From NCBI GenBank assembly GCA_017439585.1, contig JAFSIV010000020.1, forward strand, positions 1 to 64,000: DNA of 64,000 bases, given 5' to 3'. The notes beneath the pieces are model-generated. The model searched no databases and was not told the origin of the DNA. It saw only the letters and a list, made by a program, of their open reading frames with translations. Made by a program: the position numbers and the translations under genes. Origin of the DNA: Clostridia bacterium. Lineage in GTDB: Bacteria > Bacillota > Clostridia > Oscillospirales > Acutalibacteraceae. Shown here piece after piece: positions 1 through 8,335 of the stretch; position 1 is the stretch's first letter, and every line of letters starts with the position of its first letter.

Positions 1-134
1 CCTCTGGCAGCGCCCGAAACAATAATAATTTCATTTTCTTTTCGAACATTAGATAAACATATATCAATAAACTCTTTTGCTTGTTCGTAATTTTCGTAAT
101 CTCTGCAACCTGCAATAACTACCCGTTTAATCAT
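1..134 (-). CDS. SLOG-family protein (DUF2493-like), N-terminal part, cut by window edge
   Basis: Only the first 44 codons are inside the window. They read as a Rossmann-like start: a beta strand followed by AGCRDY, a helix, and then IIIVSGAARG, the glycine-rich nucleotide-binding turn of the DUF2493/YspA branch of the SLOG superfamily. SLOG proteins bind nucleotides or nucleotide-derived ligands; the role of this branch is not known. The ATG is preceded by a GGAG Shine-Dalgarno 7-8 bases upstream on the minus strand. It is transcribed divergently from the XRE-type regulator at 248, with a promoter overlapped by an inverted repeat between them, so regulation by that neighbour is likely (inference). 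The missing C-terminus prevents a firmer call. Confidence 0.75.
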   Translation of the reverse strand, partial: MIKRVVIAGCRDYENYEQAKEFIDICLSNVRKENEIIIVSGAAR

Positions 135-153
135 AATACTTCTCCTTTTCTTT

Positions 154-194
154 ATAGACTATTAAATTATATAATGTATTAGTCTATATGTAAA
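154..194 (-). promoter_or_regulatory. SLOG promoter with overlapping inverted repeat (candidate operator)
   Basis: On the minus strand TTTACA (189-194) and TATAAT (166-171) are 17 bp apart, a good sigma-A promoter for the SLOG gene. An inverted repeat ATAGACTA (154-161) / TAGTCTAT (180-187) lies across it: one arm in the spacer and one just downstream of the -10. This is where a repressor made by the divergent XRE gene would be expected to bind. Confidence 0.6.
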
Positions 195-247
195 GAGAAA
201 AAATAAGATATTATCTAATCAAAAAAGAAGATATGGAGAAGTATCTT

Positions 248-451
248 ATGATTAAATTAAAAGTGTTAGATTTATTAGAGCAAAAAGGACATACAAAATA
301 TTGGTTATATAAGCAATTAGGTATGAGTTATCAAAATTTCAGTAAGATGGTAAATAATGAAATAAAATCTATTCGTTACGAAAATATTGAAACGATTTGT
401 CTGCTTCTTGAATGCACACCAAATGAACTTTTTGAAATTACAACAGAATAA
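248..451 (+). CDS. small XRE/Cro-type helix-turn-helix regulator
   Basis: This 67-residue protein is essentially one HTH_3/HTH_26 domain: KYWLYKQLGMSYQNFSKMVN forms the helix-turn-helix and IETICLLLECTPNELFEI the following helices typical of YozG-like regulators. The reading frame opens at 233, but GGAG at 235-238 sits correctly spaced for the ATG at 248, so 248 is taken as start. It has no sensor domain. It is divergent from the SLOG gene, and an inverted repeat lies between the two, suggesting autoregulation and control of the SLOG gene. The DNA-binding fold is clear from sequence; the target is inferred. Confidence 0.85.
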   Translation: MIKLKVLDLLEQKGHTKYWLYKQLGMSYQNFSKMVNNEIKSIRYENIETICLLLECTPNELFEITTE

Positions 452-453
452 AA

Positions 454-776
454 ATGAGTTTACCAAACCGCAAACCAACAAGGTTAAAAAATTATAATTA
501 TAGCAAAGCGGGATATTATTTTATAACCATTTGCACCCATAATAAGCAGAAAATTTTATGTGATATTGTAGGGGAGGGCACGGAGACCCTCCCCTACAAG
601 TGTATGATATAATTGGTCGCTTTAAATCATTTACGAACAGTAAATATAACAATACACTATGGCAACGCTCGTTTCACGACCATATAATCCGCGGCGAAAA
701 GGATTATTTGAAAATCTGGAATTATATCGACACTAACCCTCAAAAATGGAAAGAGGATTGTTTTTATACTGAATAA
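454..776 (+). pseudogene. decayed REP-associated tyrosine transposase (RAYT, IS200-like Y1)
   Basis: From ATG 454 the translation begins NRKPTRLKNYNYSKAGYYFI then TICTHNK, the N-terminus of transposase-17 (RAYT) proteins including the YYFITICT strand, and stops at about 612. In the next frame the C-terminus continues with RFKSFTNSKYNN, LWQRSFHDHIIRGEKDYLKI and WNYIDTNPQKWKED up to a stop at 776, which is the conserved RAYT tail. The middle of the domain, about half of the usual 150-plus residues, is deleted and the two halves are out of frame. The deletion region holds a GTAGGG-ended palindrome. It is clearly non-functional as a transposase. Its start overlaps the end of the XRE gene environment by only two bases of spacing. 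Confidence 0.85.
568..597. repeat. REP-like palindrome with GTAGGG/CCCTAC ends
   Basis: Perfect 11-bp stem GTAGGGGAGGG (568-578) and its complement (587-597) around an 8-base loop, lying inside the RAYT remnant. It shares GTAGGG-type ends with the palindromes near 23641 and 44684, so these are probably members of one REP family mobilised by RAYT enzymes. Confidence 0.7.
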
Positions 777-784
777 TGCTATAC

Positions 785-817
785 AAACGGACATATCGTT
801 TTGATATGTCCGTTTTT
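785..817 (+). terminator. rho-independent terminator
   Basis: A 13-bp stem AAACGGACATATC with complement GATATGTCCGTTT, short loop, followed by a T-run. It closes the XRE/RAYT-remnant transcript. Confidence 0.8.
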
Positions 818-877
818 GTAATAATCTTCATTGTTTTTGCATATTTTTAATTAAATTAAAAATAAAAGGTGCTTAAA

Positions 878-1138
878 ATGGAGATTTTAAAATATATAGT
901 AATTTCGCTTTTATCATTATCGGCTTTTATAATTTTCTGCTTTGCGGTTAAATCTAAAAAAACATTAAAAACGCTCTTTCTAAATGGTTTTATGGGGGTT
1001 TGTCTGCTTGCAATAATTGACCTTACCTCGCGTTTTACAGGGGTGCATATACCGATAAATTTATATACGGTTGCAGGCAGCGCGGTTTTCGGTATTCCTG
1101 CTTTAATCGGCTTTTTACTTTTGGGTTTTATTTTTTAA
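878..1138 (+). CDS. BofA-like small membrane protein (pro-sigma-K processing inhibitor family)
   Basis: An 86-residue, very hydrophobic protein with a first transmembrane helix, a short KSKKT basic segment, a second helix containing FLNGFMGVCLLA, and a C-terminal helix after INLYTVAGSAVFGIPALIGF. The NLYTV..GxxGIPA pattern is the signature of the BofA/SigK-processing-inhibitor family. In Bacillus BofA holds the SpoIVFB protease inactive in the forespore membrane; in many Clostridia the family occurs without a confirmed partner. The open frame starts at a GTG at 869, but AAAGGTG at 865-871 fits ATG 878 as start. It lies just upstream of uvrA with its own spacing. Confidence 0.75.
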   Translation: MEILKYIVISLLSLSAFIIFCFAVKSKKTLKTLFLNGFMGVCLLAIIDLTSRFTGVHIPINLYTVAGSAVFGIPALIGFLLLGFIF

Positions 1139-1168
1139 ATTAAATAGGGAATATTATTTTTGTCTCAC

Positions 1169-1197
1169 TTGACGAAATAAAATAAATGTCGTAAAAT
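1169..1197 (+). promoter_or_regulatory. uvrA promoter
   Basis: TTGACG (1169-1174) and TAAAAT (1192-1197) with a 17-bp spacer, 30 bases before the uvrA start. No LexA-type box was recognised next to it. Confidence 0.7.
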
Positions 1198-1227
1198 AAT
1201 TAATAGTAATTTAAAAAAGGTGATATT

Positions 1228-4065
1228 TTGGCAAACGATAAAATAATTGTTAAAGGTGCTAATGAGCATAACTTAAAAAATGTTTCGGTTGAAATACCGA
1301 GGGACAAGCTTATCGTTTTTACCGGTCTTTCGGGAAGCGGTAAATCCTCATTAGCTTTTGATACTATTTACGCAGAGGGACAGCGCAGATATGTTGAGTC
1401 CTTGTCTTCTTATGCGAGACAGTTTTTGGGACAAATGGAAAAGCCCGATGTTGATACCATTGAGGGCTTATCTCCTGCAATATCAATAGACCAAAAGACA
1501 ACCTCTAAAAACCCCCGTTCAACCGTTGGAACGGTTACCGAAATATATGATTATTTAAGACTTTTATATGCAAGAGTCGGTATACCGCACTGCCCTATTT
1601 GCGGTAAAGAAATAACCCAGCAAACAACCGACCAGATTGTTGATGTTGTTTTAAAATTACCTGTTGGAAGCAAAATTCAGGTGTTATCGCCTGTTGTAAG
1701 AAACCGAAAAGGCGAGCATACAAAAGAACTCGAAAATTTGCAAAAATCAGGTTATGCGAGGGTTAGAATAGATGGTAATATCTATGATTTATCCGAAGAA
1801 ATAAAGATTGATAAGAATAAAAAGCATATTATAGAGGTTATAGTTGACCGATTGGTTATAAAAGAGGATATAAACTCGCGTTTAACCGATAGTATTGAAA
1901 CGGCGGTTGGTTTATCGGGCGGTTTGGTTGCGGTTGATGTTATAGGTGGGGAAGAATTGCAGTTTTCTCAAACCTATGCCTGCGATGAACACGGTATAAG
2001 TATACCCGAGCTTACTCCGACTATGTTTTCTTTCAATAATCCTATGGGAGCTTGCCCTGTTTGTACGGGTATTGGAAGCTTTAAAAAGATAGACCCGCGT
2101 TTGATTATAAACGACGAGGAAAAATCGCTTGTTGACGGTTGTATAAAAGCATCAGGCTGGGGAGTTAACAGTTGGTTTAACCCAGATGCGAGCACCATTG
2201 CTATAATGTATTATAAAGGTCTTGCCGAGCATTATGGGTTTGATATAAATACTCCTTGGAAAGAGCTAAGCGAAGATGCTAAAAACCGCGTTTTATACGG
2301 AACAGGCGATGAAAAAATTAAGCTTGTAAGAAATGCTGATTACGGCGGAACAACATATTATGCCTCCTTTGAGGGTGTTGTTAACAATTTGGAAAGAAGA
2401 TATAAGGAAACAACAAGCGAATATTCAAGAAACGAAATCGAGACCTATATGCATGAAAGCGTTTGTTATGAATGTCACGGAAACAGGCTTAAACCTGACT
2501 TTTTGGCGGTTACGGTTGGCGGTAAGAATATAATTGAATTTTGCGATATGTCGATAAATTCGGAGCTTGAATTTGTTGAAAATTTAAGCTTTGGAAGTCG
2601 CGACAGTATGATAGCAAAGCCTATTTTAAAGGAAATTAAGGAGAGACTCAGCTTCCTTAAAAGTGTTGGACTTGAATATCTTAATCTTTCGCGTTCTTCG
2701 GGCACCTTGTCGGGTGGTGAAAGCCAGAGAATAAGACTTGCAACTCAAATCGGTTCTTCGCTTATGGGAGTGCTCTATATTCTGGACGAGCCCAGTATCG
2801 GCCTTCACCAGCGCGATAATGAAAGACTTATATCAACCTTAAAAAAGCTTCGCGATTTAGGTAATACCGTTATTGTTGTTGAACATGACGAGGATACTAT
2901 GCTAGTTGCCGACTATATTGTTGATGTGGGTCCCGGTGCGGGAATACACGGCGGCAATATTGTATTTTCTGGAACGGTTGAGGATTTAAAAAACTGCAAA
3001 GAATCTATAACCTCGGATTATTTAACCGGCAGAAAAAGTATACCTGTGCCTCAAAAGAGAAGAAAAGGAAACGGCAATTTTTTAACCGTTAAAGGCGCGG
3101 CAGAAAATAATCTTAAAAATATAAATGTTAAAATACCATTAGGTACTTTTTCTTGCGTTACAGGTGTTTCGGGAAGCGGCAAATCCTCATTTGTTAACGA
3201 TATTTTATGCAAGGTTTTGGCTAATAAATTAAACAATGCAAAGACTTTTCCTGGAAAATATAAATCAATAGAAGGAATAGAAAATCTTGATAAAATAATT
3301 AATATCGACCAATCACCTATTGGAAGAACTCCTCGCTCGAATCCTGCAACCTATACAGGTGTTTTTACCGATATCAGAGAGCTTTTTGCATCCACTAAGG
3401 ACGCTAAAATGCATGGCTTTAACGCAGGAAGATTTTCCTTTAATGTTAAGGGAGGGCGTTGCGAGGCTTGTCAGGGCGACGGTATTTTGAAGATTGAAAT
3501 GCATTTCTTACCTGATATTTATGTACCTTGTGAGGTTTGCGGAGGAAGTCGTTATAACCGCGAAACCTTAAATGTTAAATATAAGGGTAAAAGTATTTAT
3601 GATGTGCTTGAAATGACGGTTGAAGAGGGTATGTATTTCTTCGAAAGTATACCGAAAATTCACCGCAAGCTTAAAACCTTATATGAGGTTGGTCTCGGAT
3701 ATATTAAAATCGGTCAGCCTGCAACAACCCTTTCGGGCGGTGAGGCTCAGAGAGTTAAGCTTGCAACCGAGCTATCAAAAAGAAGCACAGGCAAAACCAT
3801 TTATGTTTTGGACGAGCCCACAACCGGACTTCATTCTGCTGATGTTCATAAGCTTATTGATGTTTTGCAGAGATTTGTTGAAAGCGGAAATACAGTGCTT
3901 GTTATAGAGCATAATTTAGATGTTATAAAAACTGCCGATTATATTATTGATTTAGGTCCCGAGGGTGGCGACGGCGGCGGTACTGTGGTGGCGAGCGGAA
4001 CACCCGAAAAGGTTGCCGAATGCGAAAATTCTTATACCGGTAGGTTTTTAAAGAAAATGCTATAA
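1228..4065 (+). CDS. uvrA: excinuclease ABC subunit A
   Basis: Full-length UvrA of 945 residues, the DNA-damage recognition ATPase that loads UvrB in nucleotide excision repair. Visible landmarks: first Walker [10 protein letters not shown] near residue 33, first zinc module starting CPICGKE near 122, first ABC signature [12 protein letters not shown] near 494, second Walker [10 protein letters not shown] near 644, a zinc finger with CEACQGD and CEVCGG pairs, and second signature [12 protein letters not shown] near 835 followed by a DEPTTGLH Walker B. The start is a TTG at 1228 behind AAAGGTGA. uvrB and uvrC are not in the window, so it is a stand-alone gene here. Confidence 0.98.
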   Translation: MANDKIIVKGANEHNLKNVSVEIPRDKLIVFTGLSGSGKSSLAFDTIYAEGQRRYVESLSSYARQFLGQMEKPDVDTIEGLSPAISIDQKTTSKNPRSTVGTVTEIYDYLRLLYARVGIPHCPICGKEITQQTTDQIVDVVLKLPVGSKIQVLSPVVRNRKGEHTKELENLQKSGYARVRIDGNIYDLSEEIKIDKNKKHIIEVIVDRLVIKEDINSRLTDSIETAVGLSGGLVAVDVIGGEELQFSQTYACDEHGISIPELTPTMFSFNNPMGACPVCTGIGSFKKIDPRLIINDEEKSLVDGCIKASGWGVNSWFNPDASTIAIMYYKGLAEHYGFDINTPWKELSEDAKNRVLYGTGDEKIKLVRNADYGGTTYYASFEGVVNNLERRYKETTSEYSRNEIETYMHESVCYECHGNRLKPDFLAVTVGGKNIIEFCDMSINSELEFVENLSFGSRDSMIAKPILKEIKERLSFLKSVGLEYLNLSRSSGTLSGGESQRIRLATQIGSSLMGVLYILDEPSIGLHQRDNERLISTLKKLRDLGNTVIVVEHDEDTMLVADYIVDVGPGAGIHGGNIVFSGTVEDLKNCKESITSDYLTGRKSIPVPQKRRKGNGNFLTVKGAAENNLKNINVKIPLGTFSCVTGVSGSGKSSFVNDILCKVLANKLNNAKTFPGKYKSIEGIENLDKIINIDQSPIGRTPRSNPATYTGVFTDIRELFASTKDAKMHGFNAGRFSFNVKGGRCEACQGDGILKIEMHFLPDIYVPCEVCGGSRYNRETLNVKYKGKSIYDVLEMTVEEGMYFFESIPKIHRKLKTLYEVGLGYIKIGQPATTLSGGEAQRVKLATELSKRSTGKTIYVLDEPTTGLHSADVHKLIDVLQRFVESGNTVLVIEHNLDVIKTADYIIDLGPEGGDGGGTVVASGTPEKVAECENSYTGRFLKKML

Positions 4066-4093
4066 AACGCGAATAACCTGATTATTCGCGTTT
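4065..4093 (+). terminator. hairpin after uvrA
   Basis: Perfect 12-bp stem AAACGCGAATAA and its complement with a five-base loop, beginning in the uvrA stop codon. The following T-tract is weak. Confidence 0.6.
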
Positions 4094-4103
4094 GATTTAA
4101 AAT

Positions 4104-4131
4104 AAAAGCCATCGGAAAACCGATGGCTTTT
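4104..4131. terminator. bidirectional terminator between uvrA and the convergent gene
   Basis: 12-bp stem AAAAGCCATCGG with an AAAA loop; A and T runs on both sides let it work in both directions for the convergent genes. Confidence 0.75.
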
Positions 4132-4137
4132 AGAGTA

Positions 4138-4392
4138 CTATTTATGTTTATGTCTGTGATTTCTATGGCGCCTATGCCGCATAAACGGAATGCCAAATAA
4201 GAACTTTGATTTATGATATTTTAATTTTCTTCGCCAGTATTCAGCTTCGTTGTGGCTTCTTGAACGTCTTATTTCAGTTTTATAATATCTGATTTTTCTA
4301 AAAAATTCCGTATAAAACTTTATTATATGAATAGCGATAATCATAGCGAATACCGCCATCATTGATAATAGCATTAATTTTTCTTTACTCAA
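4138..4392 (-). CDS. small membrane protein of unknown function with basic tail
   Basis: An 84-residue protein with one N-terminal transmembrane helix (LMLLSMMAVFAMIIAIHIIK) and a very basic C-terminus ending in an Arg/His-rich run (residues about 70-84). No family was recognised. Convergent to uvrA and separated from it by a two-way terminator. The open frame, its hydrophobic/basic segmentation and intergenic placement make it a plausible gene, but expression is unproven. The His/Arg tail could bind metal or nucleic acid; that is speculation. Confidence 0.55.
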   Translation of the reverse strand: MSKEKLMLLSMMAVFAMIIAIHIIKFYTEFFRKIRYYKTEIRRSRSHNEAEYWRRKLKYHKSKFLFGIPFMRHRRHRNHRHKHK

Positions 4393-4535
4393 AAATAAAA
4401 CCTCTAAAACACAAAGAATGGATAAATTATATCATAGAAAACATTTAGATTCAAGATGTTATTTCAATAAATTTACATATTATTAACCAATATATAAGAC
4501 GAAAAATATAAAATATAAAAAATGGGGTGAAATAT

Positions 4536-5381
4536 TTGTTCGGATATGTTAGAATAGAAAAAGCGGAGCTTAAAGTTAAAGAATTTGAGATGTATAAAGC
4601 GGTATACTGTTCGCTTTGCAAAAATCTAGGCAGGAAATACGGTATATTATCAAGATTTACTTTAAGCTATGATTTCACCTTTTTAGCATTATTGCAGTTA
4701 AGCTTGAAAGACGGATGCGACCAAATAAAAAAAGGCAGATGCGCCTTTAATCCCTTGAAAAAATGTAATTACTGTAAAGACTCTGAGGCTTTTGATTTGC
4801 CTTCTGCGGCGGCTATGATAATGCTTTACTATAAATTAAAGGATAATTTAGCTGATGAAAAGGGATTTAAAAAATTAGGATATGCCTTAATTTTTCCTTT
4901 TTTTATATTTCCTCATAAAAGAGCGGCTAAAAATTTTCCCGAGATTGAAGATACAGTATCAGATTATATAAAAAATCAAACCGAGCTTGAAAATAATAAT
5001 TGCAAAGAGCTGGATAGAATTGCTGATCCGACTGCTATAATGTTATCTGAGATTTTAAAGCTTTGCAGTGAAGACGAGGTTCAAAAAAGGGTTTTGGAAA
5101 GATTAGGATACTGCATAGGCAGATATATTTATATTTTAGATGCGGCTTGCGATTTTGAAGAGGATGTTAAACGCAAATCATATAATGTGTTTAAAACAGG
5201 AAACAATAAAACAGAACTTAGCGAGAATGAGTTAAAGCAGATTGAAGCCAGACTTTTTGTTTGCATAAACGAGGCTTGCGCCGCTTTCGAGCTTTTAGAT
5301 ATAAAGAAATATAAAAATATTTTAGGTAATATATTATATTTAGGATTAGAGGAAACTTTCAAGAAGGAGTTAAAAATATGA
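4536..5381 (+). CDS. DUF5685 family protein
   Basis: About 281 residues. The start FGYVRIEKAELKVKEFEMYK followed by AVYCSLCKNLG matches the DUF5685 family, which begins MFGYxRP...ELKxKEYExYKAxYCxLC. The frame could open at GTG 4527, but GGGGTG at 4524-4529 is correctly spaced for the TTG at 4536 and this gives the family-typical MFGYVR start. Cysteine pairs CSLC, and CAFNPLKKCNYCK suggest metal binding. Function is unknown. First gene of a tight three-gene operon: its last four bases overlap the next start (ATGA), so it is translationally coupled to the J-domain gene. Confidence 0.85.
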   Translation: MFGYVRIEKAELKVKEFEMYKAVYCSLCKNLGRKYGILSRFTLSYDFTFLALLQLSLKDGCDQIKKGRCAFNPLKKCNYCKDSEAFDLPSAAAMIMLYYKLKDNLADEKGFKKLGYALIFPFFIFPHKRAAKNFPEIEDTVSDYIKNQTELENNNCKELDRIADPTAIMLSEILKLCSEDEVQKRVLERLGYCIGRYIYILDAACDFEEDVKRKSYNVFKTGNNKTELSENELKQIEARLFVCINEACAAFELLDIKKYKNILGNILYLGLEETFKKELKI

Positions 5382-5983
5382 AAGACCCGTATTCCGTTTT
5401 AGGAATAAGTAAAAACGCTACTGATGAAGAAGTTAAATCGGCTTACAGGGAACTGGCTAGAAAATATCATCCCGATAATTATGCGGATAATCCTCTTGCC
5501 GATTTGGCAGGGGAAAAAATGAAAGAAATAAACGATGCTTATGATGCGGTTATGAATAGCCGAAAATCAGGCTCAAAAAAATCAAATAACAGCGGATATT
5601 ATAATTCGTCTGCTTCCAGTTTTCCTGAGGTGCGCTCGCTTATAAACCAAGGAAGACTTGAACAGGCGCAAGAGCTTTTAGACGGTGTTCCTCCAAGTGC
5701 CAGAACAGCCGAATGGTATTTTTTAAACGGAACTGTTTTATACCGTCGGGGTTGGTTCGACCAAGCGTATACAAGCTTTGCAACCGCTTGCAGAATGGAC
5801 CCCTCAAATACCGAATACCGAGACGCCTTAAACCGCGCCCAAGGTCAAGCAGGAAGGCAGTATAATCCGTATAGAAGCTATGGTAATACGGGCAATATGG
5901 ATGCTTGCAGTTGTTGTTCGAATTTATTATGTGCCGACTGTCTTTGCGAAATGATGGGCGGAGACCTTATTCCTTGTTGCTGA
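5378..5983 (+). CDS. J-domain (DnaJ-like) protein with TPR-like and Cys-rich tail
   Basis: Residues 1-65 form a J domain (DPYSVLGISKNATDEEV, and the HPD tripeptide in KYHPDNY) that would stimulate an Hsp70 ATPase. Residues about 85-150 resemble two TPR helices (INQGRLEQAQELLDGVPP; WYFLNGTVLYRRGWFDQAY). The end is unusually cysteine-rich: CSCCSNLLCADCLCEMMGG and a final CC, likely a metal site or membrane-interaction motif. It lacks the G/F and zinc-finger regions of true DnaJ, so it is a specialised co-chaperone. Neighbouring DUF5685 is also Cys-rich, which makes a common metalloprotein or membrane assembly role plausible (inference). Confidence 0.88.
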   Translation: MKDPYSVLGISKNATDEEVKSAYRELARKYHPDNYADNPLADLAGEKMKEINDAYDAVMNSRKSGSKKSNNSGYYNSSASSFPEVRSLINQGRLEQAQELLDGVPPSARTAEWYFLNGTVLYRRGWFDQAYTSFATACRMDPSNTEYRDALNRAQGQAGRQYNPYRSYGNTGNMDACSCCSNLLCADCLCEMMGGDLIPCC

Positions 5984-5984
5984 T

Positions 5985-6512
5985 ATGAAAAATACTAAGA
6001 AAATAACTTTAAGTGCTTTAATGGCGGCTTTGGCGGTGGTTATGATGTTGGTGTCATACTTTCCTTATTTAACCTATGCTGTGCCTGCTGTTGCGGGGCT
6101 TTTCATAATGATAATTGTTATAGAGCTTAATATCAAATGGGCGATTTTATCCTATTTAAGCTCGGCGGTTTTTGTCTTTTTATTTGCGGAAACCGAGAGC
6201 AAATTTATGTATATTGCCCTTTTGGGTTATTATCCGATTGTTAAGGCTTTAATAGAAAAAATCGGAAAAGCTTTTATTGAAATTCCGATTAAGCTAATTT
6301 TATTTAATATATCGGTTTTAGCGGTCTATTTGCTTCTTGCGGATATTGTTGGAATAAGCAAGGAAGAGTTTGGAGAATTTGGCAAATGGGGCGCATTTAT
6401 ACTTTTGGGAATCGGTAATTTTGTTTTTATTCTTTATGATATTACGGTTTCTAAAATAGCCGCTCTTTATATAATAAAACTTCATCCGAGAATTAAAAAA
6501 CTTCTGATGTAA
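5985..6512 (+). CDS. multi-spanning membrane protein, ECF-S-component-like
   Basis: 175 residues with about six transmembrane helices and a start (KKITLSALMAALAVVMMLV) resembling substrate-specific (S) components of ECF vitamin transporters. It begins one base after the J-domain gene stop, so it belongs to that operon. No substrate-specific motif was recognised and no riboswitch lies upstream, so the ECF assignment is tentative; it could be an unrelated membrane protein. Confidence 0.6.
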   Translation: MKNTKKITLSALMAALAVVMMLVSYFPYLTYAVPAVAGLFIMIIVIELNIKWAILSYLSSAVFVFLFAETESKFMYIALLGYYPIVKALIEKIGKAFIEIPIKLILFNISVLAVYLLLADIVGISKEEFGEFGKWGAFILLGIGNFVFILYDITVSKIAALYIIKLHPRIKKLLM

Positions 6513-6531
6513 TCTACATCAGAAGTTTTTT
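6495..6531. terminator. convergent two-way terminator containing both stop codons
   Basis: 17-base arms A-run plus CTTCTGATGTA and its complement, loop ATC. The stop codons of the rightward gene (6510-6512) and leftward gene (6514-6516) lie in the stem/loop, so termination signals and coding ends overlap. Confidence 0.85.
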
Positions 6532-7488
6532 ATATTCGTTTGAAAATAACTTATCCGCAAACCAAACCTTTTCAACCGTAAATCTCTTACCGTTCAGGTA
6601 ATTTAAAATGCCAGCGTCGGTTTTAAAATCGAATTTAAGGCTATAAGAATAGAGAGCTTGCTTATCAAAACCTAGTTTTTTATCATTTGATTTACTGTAT
6701 TTCCCTTCGCCTAAAAGCGGATGACCTATTGCGGCAAAATGAGCTCTTATTTGATGGGTTCTTCCGGTCAATAACTCAATTTCTACTAGCGATAAATTGT
6801 TTTTGCTTTCTAAAACGCGGTATTTGGTTTTAATGCTTTTTGAATTTTCTTTTTGCGTTTTAGATAAAAACACCATATTTTTATCTTCATTTTTTTCTAA
6901 AAAGCCTTCGAGCAAGGCTTCTTTTTTCTTTGGAACGCCGTGAATTATGGCTAAATATCTTTTATCTAATTCGCGGTATTTGATTTTATCGCAAATAATT
7001 CTTAAAGCCTCAGCATTTTTAGCCGCAATAACAATACCACCGGTGTTTCTATCAATTCGGTTTGCAAGGGCGGGACTGAAACTGTTTTCATCCTGAGGGT
7101 TATATTCGCCTTTTTTATATAGATAATGTTTGATTCGGTCTATAAGAGTGTTAACATATTCGTTTTTATCAGGATGAACGAGAAGCCCTTGCTTTTTATC
7201 AACGAGAATTATGTTTTCATCCTCATAAACTATATCAAGCTCATAAGGTGCTGAAAGAAAGGAATATTTAGGCTCGGGTTTAACTAAAAATTCATCATTT
7301 ATATAAGCCGATATAACATCACCCTCGTTAAGCCTTGTGCTGATTTCTGTTCTTTTGCCGTTCAGCTTAATTCGTTTGGTTCTTATATATTTAAACATAA
7401 GCGAGGTGGGAAGAGAGGGGCAGTTTTTTGTTATGAATTTATCAAGTCTTAAACTCGAATCGTTTTTTGTAACAATAAATTCTTTCAT
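6514..7488 (-). CDS. RluA-family pseudouridine synthase
   Basis: 324 residues. An N-terminal S4 RNA-binding domain (RLDKFITKNCPSLPTS, then RIKLNGKR) is followed by the RluA catalytic domain: VYEDENIILVDKKQGLLVHP, the catalytic aspartate in NRIDRNTGGIVIAAKN, and the late LLTGRTHQIRAHFAAIGHPLLG motif. It isomerises specific uridines to pseudouridine in 23S rRNA (RluC/RluD-like) or tRNA; which one cannot be told from sequence. Divergent from radC. Confidence 0.92.
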   Translation of the reverse strand: MKEFIVTKNDSSLRLDKFITKNCPSLPTSLMFKYIRTKRIKLNGKRTEISTRLNEGDVISAYINDEFLVKPEPKYSFLSAPYELDIVYEDENIILVDKKQGLLVHPDKNEYVNTLIDRIKHYLYKKGEYNPQDENSFSPALANRIDRNTGGIVIAAKNAEALRIICDKIKYRELDKRYLAIIHGVPKKKEALLEGFLEKNEDKNMVFLSKTQKENSKSIKTKYRVLESKNNLSLVEIELLTGRTHQIRAHFAAIGHPLLGEGKYSKSNDKKLGFDKQALYSYSLKFDFKTDAGILNYLNGKRFTVEKVWFADKLFSNEYKKLLM

Positions 7489-7511
7489 TTAATATAAAGT
7501 TTTCCTTCCTC

Positions 7512-7540
7512 TTGAAAAATAGTATAAAATATCATATAAT
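7512..7540 (+). promoter_or_regulatory. radC promoter
   Basis: TTGAAA (7512-7517) and TATAAT (7535-7540) with 17-bp spacer. It overlaps the beginning of the longest open frame, which shows that translation must start downstream, at 7569. Confidence 0.85.
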
Positions 7541-7568
7541 GTTAAAAGTTAGAAAGGGGGATTATAAT

Positions 7569-8279
7569 ATGGCAGAAAATATCCATAAAGACCATAGAAA
7601 AAGAGTTCGAAAAGAGTTTTTGGAAAAAGGCTTTAATATAAATACCCCTAATCATAAAATAATGGAAATGCTTTTGTTTTACGGTATCGCTCAAAAGGAT
7701 ACAAATGAAATAGCTCATAGGTTAATTAACTATTTTGGCTCATTTGAAGCGGTTTTAGAGGCAGATGCTGAGGAACTCCAAAAGGTTGAGGGTATCGGAG
7801 AAAACTGCGCGGCGCTTATAAAGCTTGTTCATTTTATATCCGAATATTATCTTAACGAAAAGAGCAAAGATAAAAAGATATATACCAATTTAGACGAAAT
7901 TTGCGAGATGGTTGCAAATAGATATATAAATATTAAAAAAGAAAAGGTTGCAATAACCTGTTTGGATAACGGTGGCAAGGTTTTAGGCTTTGATTTTATA
8001 GGTGAAGGCGATATAGCTTCGGTAGGCGTATCTATTAGAAAGGTAATCGAAATTGTTTTAAAACGCAATGCGGCTTCAATAATACTTTCTCATAATCATC
8101 CGGGTGGCACTGCTTTGCCGAGCAAGGAGGATATTGAAGCTACCGAAACGCTTGTTAAAAGCCTTAATGAGCTTGATGTTGGAGTTTTAGACCATATAAT
8201 TATCGCAGATAACGATTATGTTTCGTTAAGACAAAGCTATCAATACGGAAATATGTTTAAAGAAGTAGAATATTTATAA
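7569..8279 (+). CDS. radC: RadC / JAB-domain protein
   Basis: 236 residues. Start at ATG 7569 behind AAAGGGGGA. An N-terminal helix-hairpin-helix (VEGIGENCAALIKL) precedes an MPN+/JAB domain with the zinc-site pattern SHNHPGG...D (SHNHPGGTALPSKEDIEATE). RadC homologues are widespread; the old DNA-repair label is not supported by biochemical data, and the zinc protease-like fold suggests a hydrolase of unknown substrate. Transcribed alone from a strong promoter, about 55 bp before dnaE. Confidence 0.93.
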   Translation: MAENIHKDHRKRVRKEFLEKGFNINTPNHKIMEMLLFYGIAQKDTNEIAHRLINYFGSFEAVLEADAEELQKVEGIGENCAALIKLVHFISEYYLNEKSKDKKIYTNLDEICEMVANRYINIKKEKVAITCLDNGGKVLGFDFIGEGDIASVGVSIRKVIEIVLKRNAASIILSHNHPGGTALPSKEDIEATETLVKSLNELDVGVLDHIIIADNDYVSLRQSYQYGNMFKEVEYL

Positions 8280-8335
8280 TAATTATAAATTAAGAAATAC
8301 ATACTGTCAAGAAAAACGCGAAAGGGAGGATTATA

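Noticed and set aside
5985..6512. Confident vitamin-transport assignment for the 175-residue membrane protein
   Set aside because: Only general hydrophobicity and N-terminal style match ECF S components; no riboswitch or substrate motif supports it.
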